A stretch of 64,000 bases of DNA from Puia dinghuensis (GCF_014642875.1 NZ_BMJC01000004.1:1-64000); one strand, 5' to 3'; positions 53,487-62,295 are shown, counted from the stretch's first letter. Notes: generated by a model not told the origin, from the sequence alone. Translations and numbers: made by a program.

Positions 53487-54766
53487 CGGCGATAGTCGAT
53501 TGCAATAGTTTTTACTGCAGCTGCGAGCGGCTGTTCAGGCCCGATCTCCGGAACAAGCCTGTCGTCGTGCTCAGCAATAATGACGGCTGTATCGTCTCTC
53601 GCAGTGATGAGGCGCGGGCGTTGGGCGTCGGGATGGCGGTGCCTTATTTCGAGGCCCGGCATATCATCGAAAAACACGGCATCGCCGTATTCTCTTCCAA
53701 CTACCATCTCTATGGCGACCTGAGCTACCGGGTGATGGAGACGCTGCGGACACTGGCTGGCGACAGAAGCAAGGTCGAGGTCTATTCCGTCGATGAAGCT
53801 TTTATGGACCTCAGCGACGTACCCGAAGATCAGCTGGTCGATCACGCCCGGCATATCAAGACCACGGTGGAGCAATGGACGGGCATCCCGGTGAGCATCG
53901 GGGTGGCGCCGACCAAGACCCTGGCCAAACTTGCCAACCGGCTTGCAAAAAAAGACAAGATCGCCAGCAGTTGTGTCACCGTTATTGCCACGGCCGAAGA
54001 ACAACGGCTGGCGCTGCAACAGACCCGGGTGGACGATCTTTGGGGCATCGGCGGGGCCTATGCCGTCAAACTGATCAACCAGGGGATCACCAGCGCCTGG
54101 GAGCTGAGTAATATGCCCGAGGAATGGGCGCATTCCCACCTGGGCGGGGTAGTAGGCGTGCGTCTCATCAGGGAATTGAAAGGCCTTCCCGCCATTTTCA
54201 TGGAAGAAGAGCTCGTCGATAAAAAGATGATCGCCACGACCCGGATGTTCGGCCGTCCCGTCACCTCCGTCACAGAAATAAAAGAAGCCGTTGCTACCTA
54301 TATTTCCCGGAGTGCCGAAAAACTACGCCGGCAACAGAGCGCGGCCGGCGTCGTGAGCGTATTCATCGTTGCAAAAGAACAATCTCATTCCACCTATTTC
54401 CGGCATGGCCCCACCATCAGCAGCTATACCACCCTCCCCCATCCCAGCTGCCTAACCCATGAGCTTATAAAAGCCGCTACCGGCCTGGTAGATCAGCTGT
54501 TCGAAGAAGGCAAGTCCTATAAAAAAGCGGGCGTTATGCTCAGCGGCCTCGTCCCCGATGGTTCCATCCAGGGCAACCTCTTCGTGCCACCCGCGGAGAA
54601 CCAGCACCGCTTCCTCATGCATACCATCGACAACATCAATTTCGCCATGCGGGACGACAGCGTAAAATTCGGCGCTTCGGGGATGAACAAGGATTGGAAG
54701 ATGCGCCAGGAGCTCCGGAGCCGCCGGCATAGCACGAGGTGGGAGGAATTGAAAGGAGTCAAATAA
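53483..54766 (+). CDS. umuC: Y-family DNA polymerase V catalytic subunit (UmuC)
   Basis: A 427-residue polymerase with catalytic Asp6 in AIVDCNSFYCSCER, VVVLSNNDGCIVSRSDEA, and Asp104-Glu105 in YSVDEAFMDL. The thumb region has GIPVSIGVAPTKTLAKLANRLAK and DDLWGIGGAYAVKL, and the little-finger domain follows. It performs error-prone translesion synthesis. It is translationally coupled to the umuD-like gene. The catalytic residues are complete, so any lack of UmuD processing would have to be compensated in its regulation. Confidence 0.95.
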   Translation: MTAIVDCNSFYCSCERLFRPDLRNKPVVVLSNNDGCIVSRSDEARALGVGMAVPYFEARHIIEKHGIAVFSSNYHLYGDLSYRVMETLRTLAGDRSKVEVYSVDEAFMDLSDVPEDQLVDHARHIKTTVEQWTGIPVSIGVAPTKTLAKLANRLAKKDKIASSCVTVIATAEEQRLALQQTRVDDLWGIGGAYAVKLINQGITSAWELSNMPEEWAHSHLGGVVGVRLIRELKGLPAIFMEEELVDKKMIATTRMFGRPVTSVTEIKEAVATYISRSAEKLRRQQSAAGVVSVFIVAKEQSHSTYFRHGPTISSYTTLPHPSCLTHELIKAATGLVDQLFEEGKSYKKAGVMLSGLVPDGSIQGNLFVPPAENQHRFLMHTIDNINFAMRDDSVKFGASGMNKDWKMRQELRSRRHSTRWEELKGVK

Positions 54767-54817
54767 TTTTGTAGAAAATAAAATATTCGTTCGGGTCGCC
54801 CGTCTACCTATATATAG

Positions 54818-55402
54818 ATGAGCGACTCTGTTCCGATATCACCGGTTATGCCTTCCGCCGCAGGTAAAAATATCGCTTCGGTTGTCAGCCGCTTTGGCAA
54901 GCGACTGCTGAGCTTTATCCGGCAACGTGTCGGCAATGAAGCCGATGCGAAAGATATTTTGCAGGATGTCTGGTATCAGCTGACGACAACGGTGGACACC
55001 GAACCGATAGAGCAGATGAGCGGCTGGCTCTTTGCCGTAGCCCGGAATAAGATCATCGACCGTTATCGGAAGAAGAAACCCGAATCCCTCGATTTTTTGC
55101 TGGATACCGACAGTGACGGGAGCGCATCAGACCTTGCCGGCATCCTGCTGGACAACAGCCAGAACCCCGAGACAGTCAATCTGCGGGCGCTTTTCTGGAA
55201 GACATTGCAGGAGGCGCTGGATGAGCTGCCCGAAGAACAGCGGGCCGTCTTTGTCTGGAACGAACTGGGAGACCTGTCCTTTAAAGAGATAGCCGAACTG
55301 ACGGGGGAAAAGGTGAACACGCTCATCTCCAGGAAGCGATATGCCGTCCTCCACCTGCGGGAGCGACTGCTAACCCTTTATCACGAAATTATTGAACATT
55401 AA
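54818..55402 (+). CDS. ECF-type RNA polymerase sigma factor
   Basis: This 194-residue sigma-70 family protein has region 2 in SFIRQRVGNEADAKDILQDVWYQLTTTV with GWLFAVARNKIIDRYRKKKP, and region 4 in ALDELPEEQRAVFVWNELGDLSFKEIAELTGEKVNTLISRKRYAVLHLRERL. The two regions are separated by an acidic linker. It is followed without any gap by a small membrane protein gene, which may be its regulator. Target promoters are unknown; the two secreted proteins downstream are possible targets. Confidence 0.92.
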   Translation: MSDSVPISPVMPSAAGKNIASVVSRFGKRLLSFIRQRVGNEADAKDILQDVWYQLTTTVDTEPIEQMSGWLFAVARNKIIDRYRKKKPESLDFLLDTDSDGSASDLAGILLDNSQNPETVNLRALFWKTLQEALDELPEEQRAVFVWNELGDLSFKEIAELTGEKVNTLISRKRYAVLHLRERLLTLYHEIIEH

Positions 55403-55786
55403 ATGAAACAAGATATGAGACGTTCTTTTTGGGCACGCAAAGTAGCCGGCTTTATTGTCCTGGCCATTCTCGGCATTTTCCTCTTTGGCAGCATTGTAAT
55501 GTTGCTGTGGAATGCTCTTATGCCGGAGCTCTTTCACCTTCCGGTGATCACCTTCTGGCAGGCGCTTGGACTGCTTGTCCTTACCAAGATATTGTTCAGC
55601 GGTTTTCGCGGCGGTGGCCCGAGAATGCGCATGCGGAATAAGATGAGAGAGAAGTGGATGAACATGACACCGGAAGAAAGAGAAAAATTCAAACAGGAAT
55701 GGGGTGGCCGTTGCGGGCGGGCATCGGCCGGAGGGCATCAGAATGAGGCAGCCGACGCGGACAGGAGAGCGGATGATAACAACTGA
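55403..55786 (+). CDS. Small membrane protein coupled to the ECF sigma factor
   Basis: This 127-residue protein starts immediately after the stop of the sigma factor gene. Two hydrophobic helices are visible (about residues 13-36, FIVLAILGIFLFGSIVMLLW, and about 49-64), followed by a basic, Met- and Arg-rich region and MTPEEREKFKQEWGGRCGR, then a hydrophilic tail. Its position suggests an anti-sigma factor, but it lacks a recognised zinc anti-sigma motif. I would call the role unknown. Confidence 0.72.
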   Translation: MKQDMRRSFWARKVAGFIVLAILGIFLFGSIVMLLWNALMPELFHLPVITFWQALGLLVLTKILFSGFRGGGPRMRMRNKMREKWMNMTPEEREKFKQEWGGRCGRASAGGHQNEAADADRRADDNN

Positions 55787-55923
55787 TTAACATGCAGCCA
55801 CTTAGGATACTTCCTTTATATTATTTTTAACAGCAGGGGATTAAATCCGGCAGCCTTTTGGCTATCCTATATACAAGGATGTAAACAGAAATGAAACATC
55901 CGCTCACTTAAAAATCTACAGTT

Positions 55924-56400
55924 ATGAAAAAGTTATTCATTCTTTCTGCCGTTATAGCCGCCAGCCTCATAGCAACCAAAGGTTATTCCCAGGTGTTTGT
56001 AAGTGCGCATGTCGGTTTCCGTATCCCCGGCCCGAGAGTGTATGTAGCGCCGGCCCCTGTAGTTTATGAACAGCCCGCTCCTGTATATGATGGTGGATAT
56101 TATGCAGCGCCTCAAGTTTGTGAATCAGACTTCCCCGGCTATGCTTACTATACCTACCCTGCCTGGTGCGGCCACTATCGTGACCGGGTTTACTTCGAAC
56201 ACTACCGGCCTTACTTCGAAAGAGACTACGGTGGGTATTACTACGGCGGTCGCTTCGACTACGACAGGTGTGGACGTGATCACGGTTGGCGGGGTCATGA
56301 ATGGCGCGAACACGAATGGCACGAAGATCACGACCGTGATTGGCACCACGACCACGGTTGGCACAGAGGCTGGTACAAGGACAGAGAGGACAGGGACTAA
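55924..56400 (+). CDS. Secreted His/Tyr/Arg-rich protein
   Basis: A 158-residue protein with a clear signal peptide (KKLFILSAVIAASLIATKGYSQ) and a mature part of Tyr-, Pro-, His- and Arg-rich repeats. The first half has PAPVVYEQPAPVYDGGYYAAP, the second FPGYAYYTYPAWCGHYRDRVYFEHYRPYFERDYGG and a His/Trp/Asp-rich tail. The aromatic-basic composition suggests metal or surface binding; I recognise no catalytic motif. The block YYTYPAWCGHYRDR is shared in altered form with the protein at 56519. Confidence 0.78.
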   Translation: MKKLFILSAVIAASLIATKGYSQVFVSAHVGFRIPGPRVYVAPAPVVYEQPAPVYDGGYYAAPQVCESDFPGYAYYTYPAWCGHYRDRVYFEHYRPYFERDYGGYYYGGRFDYDRCGRDHGWRGHEWREHEWHEDHDRDWHHDHGWHRGWYKDREDRD

Positions 56401-56422
56401 ATAAAACGTTAAATGTTAAAAG

Positions 56423-56452
56423 GCCGCTTTGCTTCAATGCAGGCGGCTTTTT
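56423..56452 (+). terminator. Rho-independent terminator after the secreted protein gene
   Basis: GCCGC-TT-TGC, the loop TTCAAT, and GCA-G-GCGGC form an interrupted 8-bp stem followed by TTTTT (56448-56452), 23 bp after the stop codon at 56400. Confidence 0.75.
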
Positions 56453-56518
56453 CGTTATTTGCAGGCATCGTTATTGCATCCCTATTTAAAACAATCTTCT
56501 AATTAAAAATTCCAGTTT

Positions 56519-56794
56519 ATGAAAACGAAGTTGTTTGCACTTGGTCTCATCATCGCAAGTTTGCTGGCTGTAAGACCGGCCAGTGCCCAGACGCATGTAC
56601 GTGTGGGCATCTATGAAAGGGATTATCCCGGCGCCACCTATTATACCTATCGGGCATGGCATGGCCACGACCACGACCGTCCGTATTACGAGCACTGGCA
56701 TCATCGCTTCGAAAGAGAACATCGCGGCTATTTCCGTGGCCGGCAATTCGACCATGAACGATACGAAAGCGAGAATCACTGGCATAGGCGTTAA
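56519..56794 (+). CDS. Small secreted His/Tyr/Arg-rich protein, paralogue of the preceding one
   Basis: This 91-residue protein has a signal peptide (KTKLFALGLIIASLLAVRPASAQ) and a mature part of about 68 residues with ERDYPGATYYTYRAWHGHDHDRPYYEHWHHRFEREHRGYF. It shares the order Y-P-G-x-x-Y-Y-T-Y-x-A-W-x-G-H and the E-H-x-x-F-E-R-E/D pattern with 55924-56400, so the pair is a tandem duplication that has diverged. Function is unknown. It is followed by a strong terminator. Confidence 0.75.
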   Translation: MKTKLFALGLIIASLLAVRPASAQTHVRVGIYERDYPGATYYTYRAWHGHDHDRPYYEHWHHRFEREHRGYFRGRQFDHERYESENHWHRR

Positions 56795-56830
56795 TTAAAA
56801 CATCTCCAATCCCATAAAGAACAAAAAGCC

Positions 56831-56868
56831 GAGGCCGTCTCCAAGTTAATCGAGACGGCCTCTCTCTT
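56831..56868 (+). terminator. Strong terminator hairpin
   Basis: GAGGCCGTCTC (56831-56841) and GAGACGGCCTC (56852-56862) make a perfect 11-bp stem with a 10-nt loop, followed by TCTCTTT. It ends the ECF sigma/secreted-protein group. Confidence 0.82.
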
Positions 56869-56899
56869 TAATAGGGGTTGCAAAACGCAAATTTCAAGT

Positions 56900-56913
56900 T
56901 TTGTATATACAAA
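56900..56913. repeat. 14-bp palindrome, copy 1 (TTTGTATATACAAA)
   Basis: TTTGTATATACAAA is a perfect palindrome; an identical copy lies at 57014-57027. Two identical self-complementary sites 114 bp apart in a non-coding region suggest paired operator sites for a dimeric DNA-binding protein or element ends. Confidence 0.65.
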
Positions 56914-57013
56914 TCAAGAAATTCAATAACCCAGGCAGAGGTATCTGTTCGACGCTTTTCATTTTCAGCCTTTTATGACAATCCTTTAATGCCTGATACC
57001 CAAAAATTATGGT

Positions 57014-57027
57014 TTGTATATACAAAA
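57014..57027. repeat. 14-bp palindrome, copy 2 (TTTGTATATACAAA)
   Basis: Second exact copy of the palindrome at 56900-56913, in the same orientation by symmetry. Bases flanking the two copies are not conserved. Confidence 0.65.
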
Positions 57028-57324
57028 CTTCCAAACTCAAAAGATCAACCTCCTCCCTGGTGGTAAAAACACGAAATGAAAGAAAGGGTGCCTCATATTA
57101 CATTTGAGACGGTCACGACCTTTTAGCATAGAGAGGTCTTATCGGTTAGATAAGAACAGGTAATCGGTAAATATAAACACATGGTTTCTTCTGAAACAAG
57201 TCTGTTCTTTCAAGAGGTGTAAAGTCTTTGATCAAAGTATTAGCAGTGGGCTTGAACCAAATTTAACTACAAAATTTCATAGTTAAAGATAGTTGACTTC
57301 CTTTTGCCTTGCTGTCAAAATAAT

Positions 57325-59748
57325 TTATTCCGTCTCCCTGGAGGCTCTCACAAAAGCCGCCCGGTTGGGCGCAGGCAAGGGCGACTGATCGCCCTTTATG
57401 CCTTTCCACAGAATCTCGTTGAAGAGCCGATCGGGGACCCGGTCTTCCCGCGTAAGGTCGATAGCAGAAGATCTCCTGGACCATTCATTCGAAGCCGTAT
57501 TCGTCTCGCGGAGATCGATATTGGCCGGTAATGACCGAAACGGAGTGAGATCGGGTGTCGTTGCAAAGCACCTCCACATCGGCGTAGCCGCCGCATCATA
57601 TTGAGACATGGGTGGTACGCCCAGGATCAGCTCCATCGTCCGGAGCATGGAGGTGGTTGAATAGGGTGTATGATCTACAAAATGCCTTTTTATCATTCCG
57701 CCCGCAATATAGGCTGTGCTCCGATGTGCATCCACATGGTCGGGGCCATTCTGCGCATCGTCTTCCAGGATGAACACTACGCTCTCCTTCCACACCGGGC
57801 TTTGACTCAGGTGTTCGAGGAATTCCCCTACCGCCAGATCGTTGTCCGCCACATGCGCAAAGGGAGTAAGCCTTCCTTTCCTCAACCCTTCAGTGTGGTC
57901 ATTTCCGAATCGAACAGTATTCATATGTGGCAGCGCACCCGCAGCTACCAGGGAGTCGAAATCCCGTTCCCATTGAGTGACGCGGGCGGTGTCATAGAAA
58001 CCCAGATCCCAGCCCCTGTAATACAGGCAGGTATGACCGATGAGTACAGGAATATTCGGCTTCAGGGCATCGTCGGCAAATTCCCCATATGTTCTGTAGG
58101 AGACCCCGGCCCGCTGGCAATGGTCCCAGATGTACCCGCCTTTATTATTCGCGATGGCGCGGTTGCCCTCGCCGTCATAGGTGCCGCCACGGCCGCCATA
58201 ACTGGTGACCCAGGTTTTTTCCAGGTAATCGTTAGCATATCCGCCCATGCTCCAGCTATGGCCATCCATACTGACCTCCGCATCGACATAGAAGTTGTCC
58301 AGCAGGACAAACTCCCGCGCGATAGCATGCTGATTCGGGGTAACATGCTCTCCAAACAGCACCAGGCTGGTGTCTCCATTCCCTTCTTTTATGTCGCCCA
58401 ACACCTGGTCATAGGTTCTGTTCTCCTTTATCACATAAAAAACATATTTCACCGGTGAGGTGTCACCGACCTTCATAGGTACGGGGTTACCGGCCTCACC
58501 CTTCGCCTGCAGTTCGCCATTTTTGGTATAGGGTGTATTCTGGTAGACGAGGGCCGAGTAGTCGCCAAGCGTTTTTGCATCCGGCTCGGGGATAATGCTC
58601 ATGACGCCTTTGAATAATCCCCCGATGTATTGAACGGGATGTTCCCGCTTGAGATCACCCTGCCGGTAATTCACTTCCTCCCGGCGGGCGTAAGGGTTCG
58701 GGCCGTAAGGATTGGCGAGGGAAGTCAATCCCTTGCCATTGGCAACCCAGATGGTCTTACCGATAACCTTTACGGCGGTAGGATACCAGCCCACAGGAAT
58801 GAAACCCTTCGAGCTTGCCGACCCCGGTTGGTGGACATCGAAAACCGCCAGGCAGTTGTTATCCGCATTCGCCACATACAATGTTTTATCATCGCCCGAC
58901 AGCGCCAGCGCATTGGTAGTAGACCCGGGAGGGGCATCCGGGTAGAGCGCCGCATTTAGCGTTTCCACCACTTTCCTGTTGCGGACATCGATCACTGATA
59001 CGCTGTTATCATTGGCATTAGCAACGAACAGCCAGCGGCCGTCCTTTGTCAGGCAGATGTCGTTGGGATTGTCCCCGACGGGGATCTCGCTGGTAAAACT
59101 GCGTTTCTCCGTGTCGAAGACGAGCAGCTTGTCACATCCCCAGCAGGTGATATACAACTCTTTCTTATTGCGGGAGAGATGACATGTGTAGCCTTCGCCG
59201 CCGAGATCAAAACGCTGGACGACGGCCCGCGTGTTAAGATCGGCGATGTACAGGGAGTTGTTTTCTTTTGTCACTACGTAAAGCAGTCCCCTGCTATCGT
59301 CTATCGCCAGCCCTGCGGGAGATATCTTTTCGGGCCATTTCTTTCCCAGGACGATGCTGTCAGTCAATGCCAGGCCAGGATGACCGGCAGAGGGCCGCGT
59401 GTTCACCGCATAACGGAGGATCATATTATCATTGCCGCCCGAAGCATACAGCCATTTATCTTCTGCGCTGAAGGCAAGTCCCAGCCAGGATTTGGGGATG
59501 ATGACGCTGTCGATCTGTTTCTCCCCTGCTACATCGATGAGCTGCAGGGTCTGGGTGCTTTGACCGTTGTTGGTCACCGCCACGTATTTGCCGGAGGAAG
59601 ATACGGCTATGTCGAGCGGGAGGTCGCCCAATTGGAGTGATGAGTGCCCGGCGGGAGAGAGTGTCCAGCCGTTGGGCAACAGTACTTTTTGAGCGTGGGT
59701 GGCGGCGCCGAGACAAATGGCGAAAAGGGCAAATGCGAGCTTTCTCAT
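57325..59748 (-). CDS. Secreted YncE-like beta-propeller fused to a phosphoesterase
   Basis: An 807-residue exported protein. After a signal peptide (KLAFALFAICLGAATHAQ), residues of about 30-360 form a YncE/YVTN-type propeller with repeats such as DIAVSSSGKYVAVTNNGQ and DICLTKDGRWLFVANANDNSVSVIDVRNRKVV. A C-terminal alkaline-phosphatase/phospholipase C-like domain follows (about 430-790) with VIKENRTYDQVLGDIKEGNGD, NFYVDAEVSMDGHSWSMGGYA and EDDAQNGPDHVDAHRS, which hold the usual metal ligands. It could hydrolyse phosphate esters in the periplasm or at the surface; the substrate is unknown. The layout is common in Bacteroidetes. Confidence 0.88.
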   Translation of the reverse strand: MRKLAFALFAICLGAATHAQKVLLPNGWTLSPAGHSSLQLGDLPLDIAVSSSGKYVAVTNNGQSTQTLQLIDVAGEKQIDSVIIPKSWLGLAFSAEDKWLYASGGNDNMILRYAVNTRPSAGHPGLALTDSIVLGKKWPEKISPAGLAIDDSRGLLYVVTKENNSLYIADLNTRAVVQRFDLGGEGYTCHLSRNKKELYITCWGCDKLLVFDTEKRSFTSEIPVGDNPNDICLTKDGRWLFVANANDNSVSVIDVRNRKVVETLNAALYPDAPPGSTTNALALSGDDKTLYVANADNNCLAVFDVHQPGSASSKGFIPVGWYPTAVKVIGKTIWVANGKGLTSLANPYGPNPYARREEVNYRQGDLKREHPVQYIGGLFKGVMSIIPEPDAKTLGDYSALVYQNTPYTKNGELQAKGEAGNPVPMKVGDTSPVKYVFYVIKENRTYDQVLGDIKEGNGDTSLVLFGEHVTPNQHAIAREFVLLDNFYVDAEVSMDGHSWSMGGYANDYLEKTWVTSYGGRGGTYDGEGNRAIANNKGGYIWDHCQRAGVSYRTYGEFADDALKPNIPVLIGHTCLYYRGWDLGFYDTARVTQWERDFDSLVAAGALPHMNTVRFGNDHTEGLRKGRLTPFAHVADNDLAVGEFLEHLSQSPVWKESVVFILEDDAQNGPDHVDAHRSTAYIAGGMIKRHFVDHTPYSTTSMLRTMELILGVPPMSQYDAAATPMWRCFATTPDLTPFRSLPANIDLRETNTASNEWSRRSSAIDLTREDRVPDRLFNEILWKGIKGDQSPLPAPNRAAFVRASRETE

Positions 59749-59852
59749 AATGGATAAAATTATACTCTTCCAAAGGTGCAGGCGGCCTTGCCGGAAGAAT
59801 TAATGTTTATATAATGAGCACCGCAGCCGGGGGTAGAGCGTGGAAGTGGGGC

Positions 59853-60608
59853 CTAAGGGAAAAGCTTTGCGGCCTCTTCCGCCGAAGCGGGTCTGCCGAC
59901 ATCGATGAGCCGTGAGTGACTGTGATCGAACCCACGGATAGTTTGCGTGGCGGCAAGGTCGAGGTAGGCATCCACCATAGAGAACTTACCTTCCCGGCCG
60001 ATGAGCGGGAAGATGGCGGGGTCGATGACATGGATGCCGCTAAAGGCTTTTTGAACGAGCAGGCCCGCTTTCTCACCCTGTCGCGCCAGCCGCTCTTGTC
60101 CCGTCTGCACATTCCGCCAGCCGCGTAATTCATCCCGGGCATCGAATAAAAAATAGCGGGAGGTCTTGCGGCCGGTGACAGCCAGGGTAGCCAGGGGACG
60201 ATGGCGGAAATGATCTGCGATCATCGCGGAGAGGTCCATGTCCGTGAGGATATCTACGTTGATCAGCACAAAGGGTTCCCCCTCCAGCCAGGATTGGGCC
60301 TTTTTCAGTCCGCCGCCGGTTTCCAGCACTTCCGCCGACTCATCGCTGATGATAAAATGGCTCCCCCAACCCTTATTGACCGTCAACGCTTCGATGATCT
60401 GGCCGGCAAAATGATGAACATTGACCACGACATCACGGATGCCAAAGCGTTGCAGGTATTCGATGTTGCGTTGCAGCAGAGACTTGCCGTTGACGGGTGC
60501 CAGGGCCTTCGGATGCAGGTCGGTCCAGGGCTTAAAGCGGGTGCCCAGGCCCGCGGCCAGGATCATGGCGCGGCTTATGGCCGGTGTGGAAGAGGGAGTG
60601 CTGGGCAT
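59853..60608 (-). CDS. MurU-like sugar-1-phosphate nucleotidyltransferase
   Basis: This 251-residue protein has the nucleotidyltransferase signature MILAAGLGTRFKPWTDLHPKALAPVNGKSLL and the metal-binding region FVLINVDILTDMDLS. The motif arrangement and size match N-acetylmuramate-1-phosphate uridylyltransferase (MurU) of the peptidoglycan recycling pathway; a mannose-1-phosphate guanylyltransferase-like enzyme is the alternative. The first 14 residues look like an upstream extension, and Met15 (60566) may be the true start. It lies 10 bp after nadB. Confidence 0.8.
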   Translation of the reverse strand: MPSTPSSTPAISRAMILAAGLGTRFKPWTDLHPKALAPVNGKSLLQRNIEYLQRFGIRDVVVNVHHFAGQIIEALTVNKGWGSHFIISDESAEVLETGGGLKKAQSWLEGEPFVLINVDILTDMDLSAMIADHFRHRPLATLAVTGRKTSRYFLFDARDELRGWRNVQTGQERLARQGEKAGLLVQKAFSGIHVIDPAIFPLIGREGKFSMVDAYLDLAATQTIRGFDHSHSRLIDVGRPASAEEAAKLFP

Positions 60609-60618
60609 TCGGGCTTAC

Positions 60619-62217
60619 TTATAATACGATATTTTGCAATATCACACTCTTTTTCGGGTAATCCGTGTTATAGTGCAGACCCCGGCTTTCTTTTCTGAAG
60701 GCCGCTTCTTTTACGATGAGATAGCCGACTGTGATGAGATTCCTCACCTCACATAACTGGGGTGACACCGCCGTGGTCTCATACAGGGACTCTATTTCTT
60801 CATGCAGCAGATCGAGTCGTTTCATCGCGCGTTGCAGACGGACATGAGTGCGGACGATGCCCACGTAGTCGCTCATCACCGATTGCAGCTCTTTTCCGCT
60901 TTGGGTGATGAGGATCATCTCTGCCGGCTCCGTTGTCCCTTCGGCATTCCAATCCGGGACATTCTCCTTGAAGGCGACGCTGTCCACCCGCGCAATGCCA
61001 TCCAGGAAACAACGGTGGGAAAAGACAAGCGCTTCCAGCAGGGAATTGCTGGCAAGCCGGTTGGCGCCGTGCAGTCCTGTGGAAGAACATTCTCCGCAGG
61101 CGTATAAGTTGTTGATAGACGTCCGGCCCCATTCGTCGACCTTGATGCCGCCACAGCTATAGTGTGCCGCCGGCGCCACGGGGATCATCTGGGTGGCGAC
61201 ATCGACACCGATAGACTTACACTTTGCATAAATGTTGGGGAAATGTTCGATGAATTTCGCGTTATCCATATGGTGGCAGTCGAGCCAGACATGTTCGGTA
61301 CCCTCACGCTTCATCTCGCTATCGATGGCGCGGGCCACGATGTCACGGGGAGCAAGGTCTTTTCGTTGATCATACCGCTCCATAAAGGCTTCTTCCTTAC
61401 TGTTGCGCAGGATGCCGCCGTCACCGCGTACGGCTTCGGTGATGAGGAAAGAAGGGCTGACGCCCGGTTCATAAAGTGCGGTAGGGTGGAATTGAATGAA
61501 TTCCATATTCTCTATCCGGCCTTTGGCCCGGTAGACCATCGCCACGCCGTCGCCGGTAGCGATCTTGGGATTGGTGGTCGTCCGGTAAGCCTGACCGTTG
61601 CCGCCGGTGGCAAGAAGGGTGATACGGGAAAGGATCTTTACGATCTTATTTGTCTGCTGATCGAGGGCATAGACGCCATAACATTCAATGTCCGGGGTAG
61701 ACTTGGTGACGAGGTAGCCAAGATGGTGCTGGGTTATCAGATCGAGGACAAACCAGTGCTTGATGATCTGGATATTCTTTTGCTTACCGACTGTTTCGAG
61801 CAGCGCCCGCTCTATTTCTTTACCGGTGACATCCTTGTGATGAAGGATGCGGAATTCCGAGTGACCGCCTTCCTTTCCCAGTTTGAAGTCGCCTTCGGAA
61901 TCCTTGTCGAACCGGGTGCCCCAGTCGATGATCTCCCGGATACGGGCCGGACCTTCTGTTACAACGATCTCCACCGTACGGGGGTTGCAAAGCCCGTCAC
62001 CCGCGACGAGGGTGTCCTGGATATGTTTTTCGTAGCTGTCATGTTCGAAGTCGGTGACACCGGCGATGCCGCCCTGGGCGTATTTGGTGTTGGTCTCATC
62101 GATGCGGGTCTTGGTGATGATGAGCACCTTCTTCTCCGGATAGTGCTGCGCCACTTTAAGGGCATAGCTCAGCCCTGCGATGCCGGAGCCTATAACCAGG
62201 AAATCTGTTTCTATCAT
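60619..62217 (-). CDS. nadB: L-aspartate oxidase
   Basis: A 532-residue FAD protein with TDFLVIGSGIAGLSYALKVA at the N-terminus, GGNGQAYRTTTNPKIATGDGVAM, and the C-terminal FAD block YACGECSSTGLHGANRLASNSLLEALVFSHR; the succinate/fumarate-family active-site regions are complete. It oxidises aspartate to iminoaspartate, the first step of quinolinate and NAD synthesis. No nadA or nadC is in the window. Confidence 0.94.
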   Translation of the reverse strand: MIETDFLVIGSGIAGLSYALKVAQHYPEKKVLIITKTRIDETNTKYAQGGIAGVTDFEHDSYEKHIQDTLVAGDGLCNPRTVEIVVTEGPARIREIIDWGTRFDKDSEGDFKLGKEGGHSEFRILHHKDVTGKEIERALLETVGKQKNIQIIKHWFVLDLITQHHLGYLVTKSTPDIECYGVYALDQQTNKIVKILSRITLLATGGNGQAYRTTTNPKIATGDGVAMVYRAKGRIENMEFIQFHPTALYEPGVSPSFLITEAVRGDGGILRNSKEEAFMERYDQRKDLAPRDIVARAIDSEMKREGTEHVWLDCHHMDNAKFIEHFPNIYAKCKSIGVDVATQMIPVAPAAHYSCGGIKVDEWGRTSINNLYACGECSSTGLHGANRLASNSLLEALVFSHRCFLDGIARVDSVAFKENVPDWNAEGTTEPAEMILITQSGKELQSVMSDYVGIVRTHVRLQRAMKRLDLLHEEIESLYETTAVSPQLCEVRNLITVGYLIVKEAAFRKESRGLHYNTDYPKKSVILQNIVL

Positions 62218-62295
62218 AAGAGTGCAAAGTTAACGTAGCTTTACCATTTTGATACCAGGAAAAATTTGCTATCTTGGGCGACACAACCCTTGACC

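Larger units (their letters stand above)
56870..57324. other. AT-rich intergenic region, no gene recognised
   Basis: About 455 bp, AT-richer than the surroundings, lie between the terminator at 56831-56868 and the end of the minus-strand phosphoesterase gene. Short reading frames exist but none shows a ribosome-binding site or a recognisable protein. Apart from the two palindromes described separately I see no tRNA, promoter consensus or mobile-element end that I can support. Confidence 0.5.

Noticed and set aside
56878-57066. Open frame of 62 codons across the two palindromes
   Set aside because: No ribosome-binding site, no recognisable protein, and it is only open because the region is AT-rich; the palindromes account for the repeated FxxYTK-like residues.
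59853-60608. Mannose-1-phosphate guanylyltransferase supplying GDP-mannose for gmd
   Set aside because: Size and motif context match MurU-type enzymes better, and it is far from the polysaccharide locus beside nadB; it remains only an alternative.
61162-62238. Open frame of about 358 codons on the plus strand
   Set aside because: It is antisense to nadB, which has all its FAD and substrate motifs.
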